64,000 nucleotides of DNA, taken from contig NZ_NJGU01000003.1 in the NCBI RefSeq assembly GCF_002213415.1, positions 1 to 64,000 of the forward strand. Reading direction: 5' to 3'. The position numbers and the translations under genes were made by a program. Origin of the DNA: Herbaspirillum robiniae. Lineage in GTDB: Bacteria; Pseudomonadota; Gammaproteobacteria; Burkholderiales; Burkholderiaceae_D. How positions within the stretch are numbered: position 1 is the stretch's first letter; every line of letters begins with the position of its first letter. A model generated the notes under the pieces. It was not told the DNA's origin. It ran no database searches and saw only the letters and a program-made list of their open reading frames with translations. Shown here piece by piece: positions 7,946 through 16,380 of this stretch.

Positions 7946-8878
7946 TCAAGAATACGGGTGCGTCTTGCGCCAGTGTTCGGCGATGTCGATGCGGCGCGTG
8001 ACCCAGACCTTGTCGTGGCTGCCGATGTAGTCGAGGAAGCGCGCCAGCGCGGCGGCGCGCGCCGGGCGGCCGACCAGGCGGCAGTGCAGGCCGACCGAGA
8101 GCATCTTGGGGCGGTCCAGGCCGTTCGGGTCGCCTTCGGCGTAAAGCGTGTCGAAGGCATCCTTCAGATAGTCGAAGAACTGCGTGCCCGAGTTGAAGCC
8201 CTGCGGCGCGGCGAAGCGCATGTCGTTGGTGTCCAGCGTATAGGGCACGATCAGCTGCGGCGTGACGGCGTCGCCGGTCTTCACCTCTTCCCAGTAGGGC
8301 AGGTCGTCGGCGTAGCTGTCGGCGTCGTAGCTGAAGCCGCCGTGCTCTGCCACCAGGCGGCGGGTATTGGGCGAGTCGCGACCGGTGTACCAGCCCAGCG
8401 GCGGTGCGCCGGTCAGTTCGCGGATGATCTGCACGGCCTCGGCGATGTGGCGGCGTTCGGTGGCTTCATCCATGTTCTGGTAGCTGATCCAGCGCAGGCC
8501 GTGGCAGGCGATCTCGTGGCCCAGTTCGATGAAGGCGGAGGTCGCCTCGCGGTTGCGCTGCAGGGCGCGCGCCACGCCGAAGATGGTCAGCGGCAGGCGG
8601 CGCTCCTCGAACATGCGCAGCAGGCGCCAGAGGCCGGCGCGCGAACCGTATTCGTAGATCGACTCCATGCTCATGTGGCGCGCCGCGAAGCTTTGCGCGC
8701 CGATGATCTCGGAGAGGAAGGTCTCGGAACCGGCGTCGCCGTCGAGCACGCAGTTCTCCGCGCCTTCTTCGTAGTTCAGCACGAACTGCACGGCGATGCG
8801 CGAGCCGTCGGGCCAGCGCGCATGCGGCGCATTGCGGCCGTAGCCCGCCAGGTCGCGTGGGTAGTTGGGGTCTTTCAT
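7946..8878 (-). CDS. puuE: Allantoinase PuuE (polysaccharide deacetylase-like)
   Basis: A protein of 310 aa of the PuuE type, the allantoinase built on a polysaccharide-deacetylase (NodB-like) fold rather than the amidohydrolase fold. It opens the allantoin ring to allantoate in purine/urate degradation. Typical stretches are NYPRDLAGYGRNAP at the N-terminus, VQFVLNYEEGAENC, the GHEIACHGLRWISYQNM segment, and RWPDGSRIAV. A GGCAGGAGAC ribosome site precedes ATG 8878. It diverges from uraH, the enzyme acting two steps earlier, and shares the 192-base intergenic region with it. Confidence 0.9.
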   Translation of the reverse strand: MKDPNYPRDLAGYGRNAPHARWPDGSRIAVQFVLNYEEGAENCVLDGDAGSETFLSEIIGAQSFAARHMSMESIYEYGSRAGLWRLLRMFEERRLPLTIFGVARALQRNREATSAFIELGHEIACHGLRWISYQNMDEATERRHIAEAVQIIRELTGAPPLGWYTGRDSPNTRRLVAEHGGFSYDADSYADDLPYWEEVKTGDAVTPQLIVPYTLDTNDMRFAAPQGFNSGTQFFDYLKDAFDTLYAEGDPNGLDRPKMLSVGLHCRLVGRPARAAALARFLDYIGSHDKVWVTRRIDIAEHWRKTHPYS

Positions 8879-8926
8879 GTCTCCTGCCTTGTTCTGGTTC
8901 TGCGCTGCACCGGTTTGGCGCAGGCC

Positions 8927-8951
8927 CTGCGGTATCGAATTATGTCCGCAG
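8927..8951. promoter_or_regulatory. Inverted repeat in the puuE-uraH divergent promoter region
   Basis: ctgcgg-N13-ccgcag (8927-8932 with 8946-8951) lies between the two divergent ureide genes. It could be an operator for a shared regulator. No regulator gene is adjacent and no known consensus is matched, so this is a weak call. Confidence 0.3.
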
Positions 8952-9070
8952 AATTGATGGCTGGTATAAGGTCGCCCGTATATGGACTTGGAGGCTGCGG
9001 TATATCATCTGGCGTCATCGATCGAACATCAAACGCCGCCAGGCACACCAGAAAAGGAAAGGACATCGTC

Positions 9071-9424
9071 ATGGGCAAACTGAGCACCCACGTGCTGGAC
9101 ATCACCAAGGGCAAGCCGGGCGTCGGCGTCAAGCTGGCGCTGTACGCCGTCGAGAACGACCGGAAGACGCTGCTCAAGAACGCCGTCACCAACGGCGACG
9201 GCCGCTGCGACGAACCGCTGCTGGCCGGCGACGAAGTCCGCGCCGGCAAGTACGAGCTGGTGTTCGCCGCTGGCGACTATTTCGCCGCGCAGGGCGTGGA
9301 CGTGCCGTCGCCGCGCTTCGTGGACGAAGTGGTGATCGCCTTCGGCATCGCCGATCCGGCGCAGAACTACCACGTGCCGCTGGTGGTGTCGCCCTGGGCT
9401 TATTCGACCTATCGCGGCAGCTGA
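9071..9424 (+). CDS. uraH: 5-hydroxyisourate hydrolase
   Basis: A protein of 117 aa of the transthyretin-like HIUase family, which converts 5-hydroxyisourate to OHCU after urate oxidation. The N-terminal LSTHVLDITKGKPGVGV carries the catalytic His, and the chain ends YSTYRGS. The YRGS tetrapeptide separates the hydrolases from true transthyretins. There is no signal peptide, so the enzyme is probably cytoplasmic. The ATG at 9071 follows AAAGGACATCGTC. Urate oxidase and OHCU decarboxylase are not in the window, so the pathway must be completed elsewhere. Confidence 0.93.
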   Translation: MGKLSTHVLDITKGKPGVGVKLALYAVENDRKTLLKNAVTNGDGRCDEPLLAGDEVRAGKYELVFAAGDYFAAQGVDVPSPRFVDEVVIAFGIADPAQNYHVPLVVSPWAYSTYRGS

Positions 9425-9441
9425 TCTTTTCGCTGCTCCAG

Positions 9442-9480
9442 GCAAAACGGCCGCTCCTTGATGGGGCGGCCGTTTTGCTT
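9442..9480. terminator. Bidirectional terminator
   Basis: A perfect 13-bp inverted repeat (gcaaaacggccgc 9442-9454 with gcggccgttttgc 9466-9478) lies between convergent uraH and the carbonic anhydrase gene. T-rich arms on both strands let it serve both. Confidence 0.85.
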
Positions 9481-9488
9481 TGTACGTC

Positions 9489-10049
9489 TCAGAACTCGTT
9501 CTGCAGTTTCTTGTAGCCCAGCACCAGTTCATTGTTGGTGCGCGCCACGTCTTCCGAGAATTCCGACGCCGCCACCGATACGCGGGCGATGGTGGCGAGG
9601 TCGGTCTTGGGGCCGATGCGTTCGGTGGAGGGGACGTAGAAGCCGGGCGGCAGGTCGCAGCCGTCGACCACGGCGTTGTGGCGCACCACGCAGCCGGCGC
9701 CGATGCTGCAGTTGAACAGCACGCTGTTGAAGCCGATGAAGGCGCCGTCGCCGACCGTGCAGGGGCCGTGCACGATGGCGCGGTGGGCGATCGAGGTGCG
9801 CTCGCCGATGTTGACGGCGGCGCCGGACTTGGAGTGGATCACCACGCCGTCCTGGATGTTGGAGTGGGCGCCGATGACGATGGGCTCCATCTCGCCATGC
9901 TCGTCGACTTCGTCGGCGCGGATCACGGCGTAGGGGCCGATGAAGACGTTCTCATGGACGATGACCTTGCCGCACAGGATGGCGGTGTGGTCGACATAGG
10001 CGGATTCGTGGACCTGGGGCCGGTGGCCGGATGGGTTGCGGCGAAGCAT
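9489..10049 (-). CDS. Gamma-class carbonic anhydrase-like hexapeptide protein
   Basis: A protein of 186 aa with the left-handed beta-helix hexapeptide pattern (IVIGAHSNIQDGVVIHS, VNIGERTSIAHRAIVHG, TVGDGAFIGFNSVLFNC, SIGAGCVVRHNAVVDGC). It resembles archaeal-type Cam/CamH carbonic anhydrases: an Arg and Asp in VIRADEVDEHGEMEPI, and histidines in VVIHS, IAHRAIVHG that would hold the metal between subunits of the trimer. The expected activity is CO2 hydration. I chose ATG 10049 because AGGAG stands seven bases upstream; the longer frame adds a low-complexity Arg-rich stretch. It could instead be an inactive paralogue or an acyltransferase-like trimer. Confidence 0.75.
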   Translation of the reverse strand: MLRRNPSGHRPQVHESAYVDHTAILCGKVIVHENVFIGPYAVIRADEVDEHGEMEPIVIGAHSNIQDGVVIHSKSGAAVNIGERTSIAHRAIVHGPCTVGDGAFIGFNSVLFNCSIGAGCVVRHNAVVDGCDLPPGFYVPSTERIGPKTDLATIARVSVAASEFSEDVARTNNELVLGYKKLQNEF

Positions 10050-10239
10050 GGAGGAACTCCTGAGGTGGAAACGGGAAGGCTGCCGCCGGGGCCGCGGCTC
10101 GCGTTCGGCGCGGCGGGGCAAACTCGAGAGGCATCATACCTTGCGTGTCAAGCCGTCGGCGGTGGTCTTGCCGGGGCTCGCGCCGGGCGGGCGCGGCCTT
10201 GCCGTTTTCCTTGTCCGCGGAGGGTACAAGCAATATAAT

Positions 10240-10254
10240 TGATAATCATTCTCA
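10240..10254 (+). promoter_or_regulatory. Fur box
   Basis: The 15-base sequence tgataatcattctca reads as TGATAAT-C-ATTCTCA. This is close to the 7-1-7 Fur consensus (TGATAAT-N-ATTATCA), and it lies in an AT-rich patch (caatataatt just before). It precedes an iron-linked cluster with a TonB receptor, so iron-dependent repression is expected. Confidence 0.8.
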
Positions 10255-10324
10255 AGATAGAGAGTTGAAAAACAGAGCGTTTCGCCGGCCGCAGGCTGGG
10301 CAGGAGCGCCAGCCATCGGTAATT

Positions 10325-10348
10325 GGGCAGTCGGGCAGTCGGGCAGCC
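10325..10348. repeat. Three tandem 8-base repeats
   Basis: gggcagtc, gggcagtc and gggcagcc stand in tandem within the leader of the iron cluster. The significance is unknown; repeat slippage could vary the leader length. Confidence 0.7.
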
Positions 10349-10611
10349 GTTGTGAAACGGTCAGGCGCCGGGCTGGAAAAGGGAAGGCGCAACGCGCCGT
10401 TGCGCATCGGAGCCCACGCATCACGCCAGCCGCCGCCGGGATCATCGATCCGGTCGCCGCGCGCAACGCATCTCCCCAGCACCGTCCGATATCCAGTGGC
10501 AGACCCGTTCGCGCCAAACGAAACGGCATTCGCATGCATGCGCATGGACGAGTGCCGTTTGAATGCCATCCAGAGTGTCATCAGAAAACATACATCGAAA
10601 GGAATAAGTTC

Positions 10612-11334
10612 ATGAAGCGTTTGGCGATCGTATCGGGTTTGCTCACCTCCCTCGTGCTGGCGGCGCCGGTTTCGGCCCACCAGATCTGGCTGCAGCAGGA
10701 TGCCAAGGGCGCCCAGCTGTACTTCGGCGAGTTCGGCGAAAACCTGCGTGAGGCCTCGCCCGGCCTGCTCGACAAGTTCGTCTCCCCGAGCGCCGTGCTG
10801 ATCAGCCCCAATGGCGACCGCACCCTGGACCTGTCCAAGAAGTCCAACGCCTTCAACCTGTCGGCCAAGGCCGCCAAGGGCGAATCCATCGTCGCCGAGG
10901 AAGCTCACTATCCGGTCTTCGAAAACAAGCACGGCGGTGGCACCCCGACCCGCACCGCATGGACGCCGGCCGCGCGCCTGGTGACCTCGGACGCGGCGCA
11001 GGAACCGCGCCTGACGCTGGACCTGCTGCCCACCGGCCGTGCCGGCGAATTCAAGGTGACCTACAAGAACCAGCCGCTGCCCAAGGCCAAGGTCGGCCTG
11101 GTGGTGCAATCGGGCTGGGCCAAGGAAGCCTTCTCCGACGAGCAGGGCCTGGTGCATTTCGACATGCCCTGGCAGGGCACCTACGTGGCTGAAGTCCACC
11201 ACACCGACAAGACCGCCGGCGAGCGCGGCGGCAAGCCCTTCGATACGGCCAGCTTCGTGACCACGCTGTCGCTGGTGCAGGGCAAGGGCATCAAGGCGGT
11301 GCCTGCCGGTCCGGCCGCCAAGCCCAACAAGTAA
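10612..11334 (+). CDS. DUF4198 periplasmic protein of iron-uptake cluster
   Basis: A protein of 240 aa with a Sec signal peptide (MKRLAIVSGLLTSLVLAAPVSA) and mature start HQIWLQQD. It belongs to DUF4198, a family of periplasmic beta-rich proteins linked to metal uptake loci. Beta-sandwich-like repeats (LTLDLLPTGRAGEFKVTYKNQPLPKAKVGL... cut here) suggest a carbohydrate-binding or CNA-B-like fold. The start ATG is preceded by AAAGGAATAAG; an upstream in-frame ATG at 10534 would lack a signal peptide. It is the first gene of the five-gene cluster after the Fur box. In pseudomonads a comparable set (fpvG-K) works in periplasmic iron release; that this set does the same is inference. Confidence 0.82.
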   Translation: MKRLAIVSGLLTSLVLAAPVSAHQIWLQQDAKGAQLYFGEFGENLREASPGLLDKFVSPSAVLISPNGDRTLDLSKKSNAFNLSAKAAKGESIVAEEAHYPVFENKHGGGTPTRTAWTPAARLVTSDAAQEPRLTLDLLPTGRAGEFKVTYKNQPLPKAKVGLVVQSGWAKEAFSDEQGLVHFDMPWQGTYVAEVHHTDKTAGERGGKPFDTASFVTTLSLVQGKGIKAVPAGPAAKPNK

Positions 11335-11356
11335 GCAGCAAGGCAGTAACCACGCC

Positions 11357-11659
11357 ATGAAATCGACTACGCAATCCGGCCCTACGGCGATGTATCGCCT
11401 GGGCGTTCTCTCGCGCACCGTGGCCGCCGTCGCCGGCGGCTATGCGCTGGCGGCGCTGTGCACCTCGCTGCTGGCCAAATGGCTGCCGATGGGCCGCGCC
11501 GACGCCGTGATGACGGCCACCATGCTGTCCTTCGCCATCTACACCTGCGCGGTGATCTGGGTGTTCGCCGCGCGCGACGCCTGGCGCGCCTGGCTCGGGC
11601 TGGGCTTGCCCACGCTGGTGCTGGCGCTGGCCTACTGGTTCGGCAGGAGCGCGGCATGA
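11357..11659 (+). CDS. DUF3649 small inner-membrane protein
   Basis: A protein of 100 aa with about three hydrophobic segments (roughly residues 22-42, 52-72 and 76-94), including ALCTSLLAKWLP and AVIWVFAARDAWRAW. This matches DUF3649, a small membrane family that occurs with PepSY-TM and DUF3325 proteins in iron loci. It ends with ATGA overlapping the start of the PepSY gene, so translation is coupled. No catalytic motif is visible; it is probably a partner subunit in an inner-membrane complex. Confidence 0.82.
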   Translation: MKSTTQSGPTAMYRLGVLSRTVAAVAGGYALAALCTSLLAKWLPMGRADAVMTATMLSFAIYTCAVIWVFAARDAWRAWLGLGLPTLVLALAYWFGRSAA

Positions 11660-13296
11660 GGGAGGGATTTCGTCAGTCGATGGCGTGGCTGCACACCTGG
11701 AGCGGACTGCTGGTGTGCTGGGTGCTGCTGCTGGTGTTCTCGGCCGGTACGGCCAGCTATTTCAAGGATGAGATCACGTTCTGGATGACGCCGGAGCTGC
11801 ATGCCGCCGCGCGTCCCGACGTGGCGCCGGCAGTCGCCCTGCAGCATGCGGTGGAACGCCTGCAGCAGCAGGCGCCGCAGGCCGAGCGCTGGTTCATCAC
11901 CATGCCTTCCGAGCGCGGCAGCGCGATGCGCGTGGGCTGGGTCAGCCCGCCGCCCAAGGATGGCCCCAAGGGCAATACGCGCTCCCGCTTCAAGAGCGAG
12001 TCCATCGATCCGGCCACCGGCGAGAAGCTGGCCGCCGTGCGCGAGACCCGCGGCGGCGAGTTCCTCTACCGCCTGCACTTCGACCTGCACTACATGCCGG
12101 CGATCTGGGCGCGCTGGATCGTCAGCATCTGCGCCATGTTCATGCTGGTGGCCATCGTCAGCGGCGTGATCACGCACAAGCGCATCTTCAAGGATTTCTT
12201 CACCTTCCGTCCCGGCAAGGGGCAGCGTTCCTGGCTGGACGCGCACAACGCCGCCGCCGTGCTGGCCCTGCCGTATCACCTGATGATCACCTACACCGGG
12301 CTGATCACGCTGATGTTCATGCTCATGCCCTGGGGCGTGCAGGCCAACTACCAGGACAAGGGCGGCGAGTCGGCCTTCTTCGAGGAGGTGTTCCCGGTCG
12401 GCGCGGGCCGCGTCAAGCCTGCCGGCGTGGCCGCGCCGCTGGCGCCGCTGGGCCCGATCGCCGAACAGGCGCAGCAGCACTGGAACGGCGCGCCGCTGGC
12501 CACCATCGTGGTCAACAACCCGGGCGACGCCAACGCGACCATCGTCATCACGCGCCAGAAGACGCGCACGCTGTCCTACCTGCAGCCGGGCATGGTGTTC
12601 AACGGCACCACCGGCGCGATGACCTCGGCCGTGGGCGACGAGCCCAGCGGCACGGCGGTTACGCGCGGCGCGCTGTACGGCTTGCACATGGGCCACTTCG
12701 CCGACCCCTGGTTGCGCGTGCTGTTCTTCCTGTGTGGCCTGTCGGGCTGCGTCATGGTCGCCAGCGGCGCCTTGCTGTGGGCGGTCAAGACGCGCCAGAA
12801 GCAGGCCAAGGCGCTGGCCGCGGGGGCGCGTCCCAGCTTCGGCCTGCGCCTGGTGGATGCGCTCAACATCGGCGCCATCGCCGGCCTGCCGATCGCTTTT
12901 GCCGCCTACTTCTGGGCAAACCGCCTGTTGCCGCTGGAGGCGCCGCAGCGCTCGCAGATGGAAATCACCTGCTTCTTCGCCGCCTGGGGCATTGCCGCCG
13001 CGCTGGCGCAGGTGCGCCCGAGCATGGGCATGTGGCGCTTCCAGCTGTCGGTGGGCGCGGCCATGCTGATCGGCATTCCGGTGCTCAACGTCTTCACCAC
13101 CCATTCGCACCTGGGCGTGACGCTGTTCATGGCGCGCGGCCCATGGTCGGTGGCCGGGTTCGACATCACCGTGCTGCTGCAGGGCGTGGCGCTGGCGCTG
13201 GTGGTGCGGGTACTCCACCGGCGCGCAAAGAAGCAGGCCAAGTCCGCTCCCGCCGGCGCCCGCGCCGACGCCGGCAAGCTGAAGGAGGCCGCATGA
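11656..13296 (+). CDS. PepSY-associated transmembrane protein (iron-uptake, FpvG/PiuB-like)
   Basis: A protein of 546 aa. The first transmembrane helix (about 15-37) contains HTWSGLLVCWVLLLVFSAGT, the typical opening of PepSY-TM proteins. Further helices lie near 155-175, 210-230 and 355-380, with extra C-terminal helices. Periplasmic loops carry the PepSY-like parts, and paired histidines in HLDLHYMP-type and HMGHFADPW segments could bind heme. Relatives act as inner-membrane reductases or electron carriers that release iron from ferri-siderophores. Its start overlaps DUF3649 by ATGA and its end overlaps DUF3325 in the same way, so the three form one translational unit. Confidence 0.85.
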   Translation: MREGFRQSMAWLHTWSGLLVCWVLLLVFSAGTASYFKDEITFWMTPELHAAARPDVAPAVALQHAVERLQQQAPQAERWFITMPSERGSAMRVGWVSPPPKDGPKGNTRSRFKSESIDPATGEKLAAVRETRGGEFLYRLHFDLHYMPAIWARWIVSICAMFMLVAIVSGVITHKRIFKDFFTFRPGKGQRSWLDAHNAAAVLALPYHLMITYTGLITLMFMLMPWGVQANYQDKGGESAFFEEVFPVGAGRVKPAGVAAPLAPLGPIAEQAQQHWNGAPLATIVVNNPGDANATIVITRQKTRTLSYLQPGMVFNGTTGAMTSAVGDEPSGTAVTRGALYGLHMGHFADPWLRVLFFLCGLSGCVMVASGALLWAVKTRQKQAKALAAGARPSFGLRLVDALNIGAIAGLPIAFAAYFWANRLLPLEAPQRSQMEITCFFAAWGIAAALAQVRPSMGMWRFQLSVGAAMLIGIPVLNVFTTHSHLGVTLFMARGPWSVAGFDITVLLQGVALALVVRVLHRRAKKQAKSAPAGARADAGKLKEAA

Positions 13297-13655
13297 ATCC
13301 CTACGGTTTCGCGCTGGCGATGGTGCTGGCCTACTGCGCCTGGAGCGCGCTGGCCATCGCCATGGATCGCCACTACGCCGACATCAACGGCCGCGGCGCC
13401 GAGCCTTCCGAGGCTGTGCGCCGCCGCATGCGCCGGCTGGGCGCGCTGGGCATCGTGCTGACGTTTGCGGTGGCGGTGAAGATGCAGGGCTGGACCATCG
13501 GTCCGGTCGGCTGCCTCGGTTTCCTGACCATGGCCGGGGTGCTGCAGGTACTGTCGCTGAGCTATGTGCCGGCGCGCGTGCCGGTGTGGTCGCGCTGGCT
13601 GATGTACGCGGCGCCGGTGCTGGCGCTGCTCTGGATCGCCGACACGGCGGCTTGA
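13293..13655 (+). CDS. DUF3325 small inner-membrane protein
   Basis: A protein of 120 aa with four predicted hydrophobic segments. It starts MNPYGFALAMVLAYCAWSAL, followed by a short cytoplasmic stretch (EPSEAVRRRMRRLG) and GPVGCLGFLTMAGVLQVL. This fits DUF3325, the usual companion of PepSY-TM in iron clusters. AAGGAGG precedes the ATG, which overlaps the stop codon of the PepSY gene. A likely terminator follows at 13720. The role is known only from association with siderophore loci. Confidence 0.82.
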   Translation: MNPYGFALAMVLAYCAWSALAIAMDRHYADINGRGAEPSEAVRRRMRRLGALGIVLTFAVAVKMQGWTIGPVGCLGFLTMAGVLQVLSLSYVPARVPVWSRWLMYAAPVLALLWIADTAA

Positions 13656-13719
13656 GCAGGATCAAGGGCGGCGACCAGGATTTCGTTTCAAATCTCCTCT
13701 CCTCTCTGTTGTATTTGAA

Positions 13720-13749
13720 GGCTGCGGCAATATGTCGCAGCCCTTTTTT
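13720..13749 (+). terminator. Rho-independent terminator
   Basis: The stem ggctgcg/cgcagcc (13720-13726 with 13736-13742) is followed by seven T residues. It lies after DUF3325, so the TonB receptor downstream is probably read from its own promoter or by read-through. Confidence 0.8.
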
Positions 13750-13908
13750 TGTCCTCGAAAATTTGCGCTAAGTGCTTGTGGCGCAAGGGCTTTTCTTCAC
13801 AGCTGTGAAGTCCCGCGCGATTCCCGACAGGCTCGCGTGACGGCGCGCCATGCCGCGCCGGGCGGGGCGCGTGCTAGATTCGCGCCCATCCTGTTTTCAC
13901 CTTCCGCC

Positions 13909-16215
13909 ATGTTCCCGCTTCAGGTTTCCTTTCCTTCGCTTCGCTTCAAGCCGCATCCGCTGATGCTGGCGCTGCTGTCCGCCTGGGGCGGCGCCGCGTC
14001 AGCACAATCCGCCGCCGCCACCGATCCTGCCGCGGATGCGCTGCCGGCCATCGAAGTGCGCGAGACCGCGTCCGTCGCCGAGCGCAAGCAGCTGCCGCAG
14101 ACCAGCGCCAGCGTCACCGCCGCGGCTGCCGCCGACGGCATCAACGTCACCGACAGTTCCGACGTGCTCAAGTACCTGCCCAGCCTGTCGGTGCGCAAGC
14201 GCTACATCGGCGACACGCAGTCGCCGCTGGCCACGCGCACCACCGGCGTGAACGCTAGCGCGCGCAGCCTGGTGTATGCGGACGGCATCCTGCTCTCGGC
14301 GCTGGTGAACAACAACAACGGCAACGGCTCGCCGCGCTGGTTCATGGTGGCGCCCGAGGAGATCGAGCGCGTCGACGTCATGTACGGCCCCTTCGCCGCC
14401 GAGTATCCCGGCAACTCCTACGGCGCCGTCACCGAGATCACCACGCGCATGCCGCAGCAGTTCGAGGCCAGCGCCAAGGCGCTGTATTCGCAGCAGGACT
14501 TCAGCCAGTACGGCGCCTCCGGCACCTATCGCGCCCAGGAGTACAACGTCTCGCTGGGCAACCGCGACGGCGCGCTGGCGTGGCGCTTCTCGGCCAACCA
14601 TCTGGACAGCTTCTCGCAGCCGGTGACCTACATCACCGCCGCCAGCGTTCCGGCCGGCGCCACCGGCGCGGTGGCGACCCAGGACCGCACCGGAAAGACC
14701 ATCTATGTGCTGGGGGCGGGCAACCTGACGCACACCGTGCAGGACAGCGCGCGCCTGAAACTGTCCTACGACTTCACGCCGACGCTGACGGCCACCTACA
14801 CGCTAGGCCTGTGGCAGAACCAGGCCAACGCTAACCCGCAGACCTACCTGAAGAATGCCGCCACCGGCGCGCCAGCCTATGGCAGCGGCTTCTCCGCCAG
14901 CAACGTCGACCAGCAGCAGTGGATGCAGGGGCTGGAGTTGCGCAGCAAGACCGGTGGCGTGTGGGACTGGCAGGTCGCGGCGTCGACCATGTCGGCCTCG
15001 CGCGACCTGACACGCACGTCGAGCGCCGCCTTCCCGGCCGGCGCCGCGGGCGGCGCCGGCACCATCGCCGACGCCGGCGGCACCGGCTGGAGCACGCTCG
15101 ACGCCAAGGGGATCTGGCGTCCCGCGGGAGCGGACGGCAAGCGCGGCGACCATGTGCTCAGCTTCGGCGCGCACTACGACCGCTACACGCTGGCCACGCC
15201 GACCTGGAACACCACGGATTGGGTGTCCGGCGGCAATGGCGCGCTGGCGTCGGATTCGCGCGGCAAGACCGAGACCTCGGCGCTGTGGGCGCAGGACGTG
15301 TGGCGCCTGAGTTCCGCGCTGAAGGCGACGCTGGGCGCGCGCTACGAATGGTGGCGCGCCTTCGACGGCTACAACTATTCCACCACCGGCGGCGTCGGTT
15401 TCCCGGTGAACCAGCCGCAGGTCAGCCAGAGCGGTCTGTCGCCCAAGGCCTCGCTGGCCTGGGCGCTCAGCGACGAATGGCTGGCCACGCTGTCCACCGG
15501 ACGGGCGCTGCGCTTCCCGACCGTGGGCGAGCTGTACCAGAACGTGCTGGTGGGCGGCGTCTACCTGCAGGCCAATCCCAATTTGAAACCGGAGAAGGTC
15601 TGGTCGACCGAGCTGGCCATCGAGCGCACGCTGGCCGAGGGGCAGGGCAAGTGGCGCGTGTCGCTGTTCGAGGAGCGCGTGTCGGATGCGCTGATCTCGC
15701 AATCGGCCGCGCTGGGCAGCGGCGTGGCCTCCTTCACGCAGAACGTCGACAAGACCCGCCAGCGCGGCATCGAAGCCGCCTTCGAGCGCAGCGATGTGAT
15801 GCTGCGCGGGTTGTCGTTGAACGGCAGCGTGACCTGGGTGGACGCCCGCATCCTGGAAAACGGCGGCTACGTGCCGACGGTGGCCGGCGCCAGCTCGGTG
15901 GGCAAGCGCACGCCCTACGTGCCCGAATGGCGCGCCACACTGGTGGCCACCTACAAGCCCGACGACCGCTGGACTTACACCCTGGCCGGCCGCTACAGCG
16001 CGCGCGTGTATGCGACGGTGGACAACACCGACGTCAACAGCCATACCTACCAGGGGTTTGACGGTTACACCGTGTTCGATGCGCGCGTGCGCTATCGCTT
16101 CGACAGGCATTGGAGCGCGGCGCTGGGCGTGGACAACCTGACCAATCGGGATTACTTCCTGTTCCACCCGTTCCCGCAGCGCACGGTGTTCGCGGAGTTG
16201 AAGTACGACTTTTGA
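13909..16215 (+). CDS. TonB-dependent receptor
   Basis: A protein of 768 aa with a signal peptide ending at about SAQS (residue 34), a TonB-box-like IEVRETAS, a plug (about 60-180) with SSDVLKYLPSLSVRKR and VDVMYGPFAAEYPGNSYG, and a long barrel ending TVFAELKYDF. It imports an iron chelate or other large ligand at the outer membrane. The divergent plug (no classical LRG..G motif) resembles receptors found beside PepSY/DUF3325 modules. The ATG at 13909 has a weak ribosome site; a start further upstream would add a Cys-rich stretch unlike a signal peptide. The ligand is unknown. Confidence 0.85.
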   Translation: MFPLQVSFPSLRFKPHPLMLALLSAWGGAASAQSAAATDPAADALPAIEVRETASVAERKQLPQTSASVTAAAAADGINVTDSSDVLKYLPSLSVRKRYIGDTQSPLATRTTGVNASARSLVYADGILLSALVNNNNGNGSPRWFMVAPEEIERVDVMYGPFAAEYPGNSYGAVTEITTRMPQQFEASAKALYSQQDFSQYGASGTYRAQEYNVSLGNRDGALAWRFSANHLDSFSQPVTYITAASVPAGATGAVATQDRTGKTIYVLGAGNLTHTVQDSARLKLSYDFTPTLTATYTLGLWQNQANANPQTYLKNAATGAPAYGSGFSASNVDQQQWMQGLELRSKTGGVWDWQVAASTMSASRDLTRTSSAAFPAGAAGGAGTIADAGGTGWSTLDAKGIWRPAGADGKRGDHVLSFGAHYDRYTLATPTWNTTDWVSGGNGALASDSRGKTETSALWAQDVWRLSSALKATLGARYEWWRAFDGYNYSTTGGVGFPVNQPQVSQSGLSPKASLAWALSDEWLATLSTGRALRFPTVGELYQNVLVGGVYLQANPNLKPEKVWSTELAIERTLAEGQGKWRVSLFEERVSDALISQSAALGSGVASFTQNVDKTRQRGIEAAFERSDVMLRGLSLNGSVTWVDARILENGGYVPTVAGASSVGKRTPYVPEWRATLVATYKPDDRWTYTLAGRYSARVYATVDNTDVNSHTYQGFDGYTVFDARVRYRFDRHWSAALGVDNLTNRDYFLFHPFPQRTVFAELKYDF

Positions 16216-16224
16216 GCGCCCTTC

Positions 16225-16351
16225 AACGACGCTAAGTCCTGGCTTTCGTCAGGACGACGTGAAGGCGGTGACTTGAGCCTGCGGCGGCCCGGGTTTCCTC
16301 CCCCGGCGTCGTCCTGACCAAGCTCAGGACCCAGCGTCTTTCGTCGCGCAG
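16225..16351. repeat. Structured inverted-repeat element, copy B
   Basis: tcaggacgacg (16249-16259) and cgtcgtcctga (16307-16317) form a perfect 11-base inverted repeat. The flanks 16225-16258 and 16308-16351 are clear diverged relatives of the two modules in the element at 181-280, with the same tttcgtca loop and the shared gtctttcgtcgcgcag-like end. The module order is reversed. It sits just after the TonB receptor gene. Confidence 0.7.
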
Positions 16352-16380
16352 TGAATCCGGCGCAAGCAGCGCAATGATTG

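Larger units (their letters stand above)
10050..10611. other. Long promoter/leader region of the iron cluster
   Basis: A 562-base gap containing the Fur box at 10240-10254 and a short tandem repeat at 10325-10348. The 350 bases between the Fur box and the first gene hold no convincing frame and could be a long 5' untranslated leader. Both flanking genes start from this region. Confidence 0.55.

Noticed and set aside
10534-10611. Upstream in-frame extension of the DUF4198 gene
   Set aside because: It would bury the signal peptide behind 26 hydrophilic residues; the ATG at 10612 has its own ribosome site.
13656-13908. Cobalamin riboswitch before the second TonB receptor
   Set aside because: No B12-box or the conserved core was found; only a terminator and a GC-rich leader are visible.
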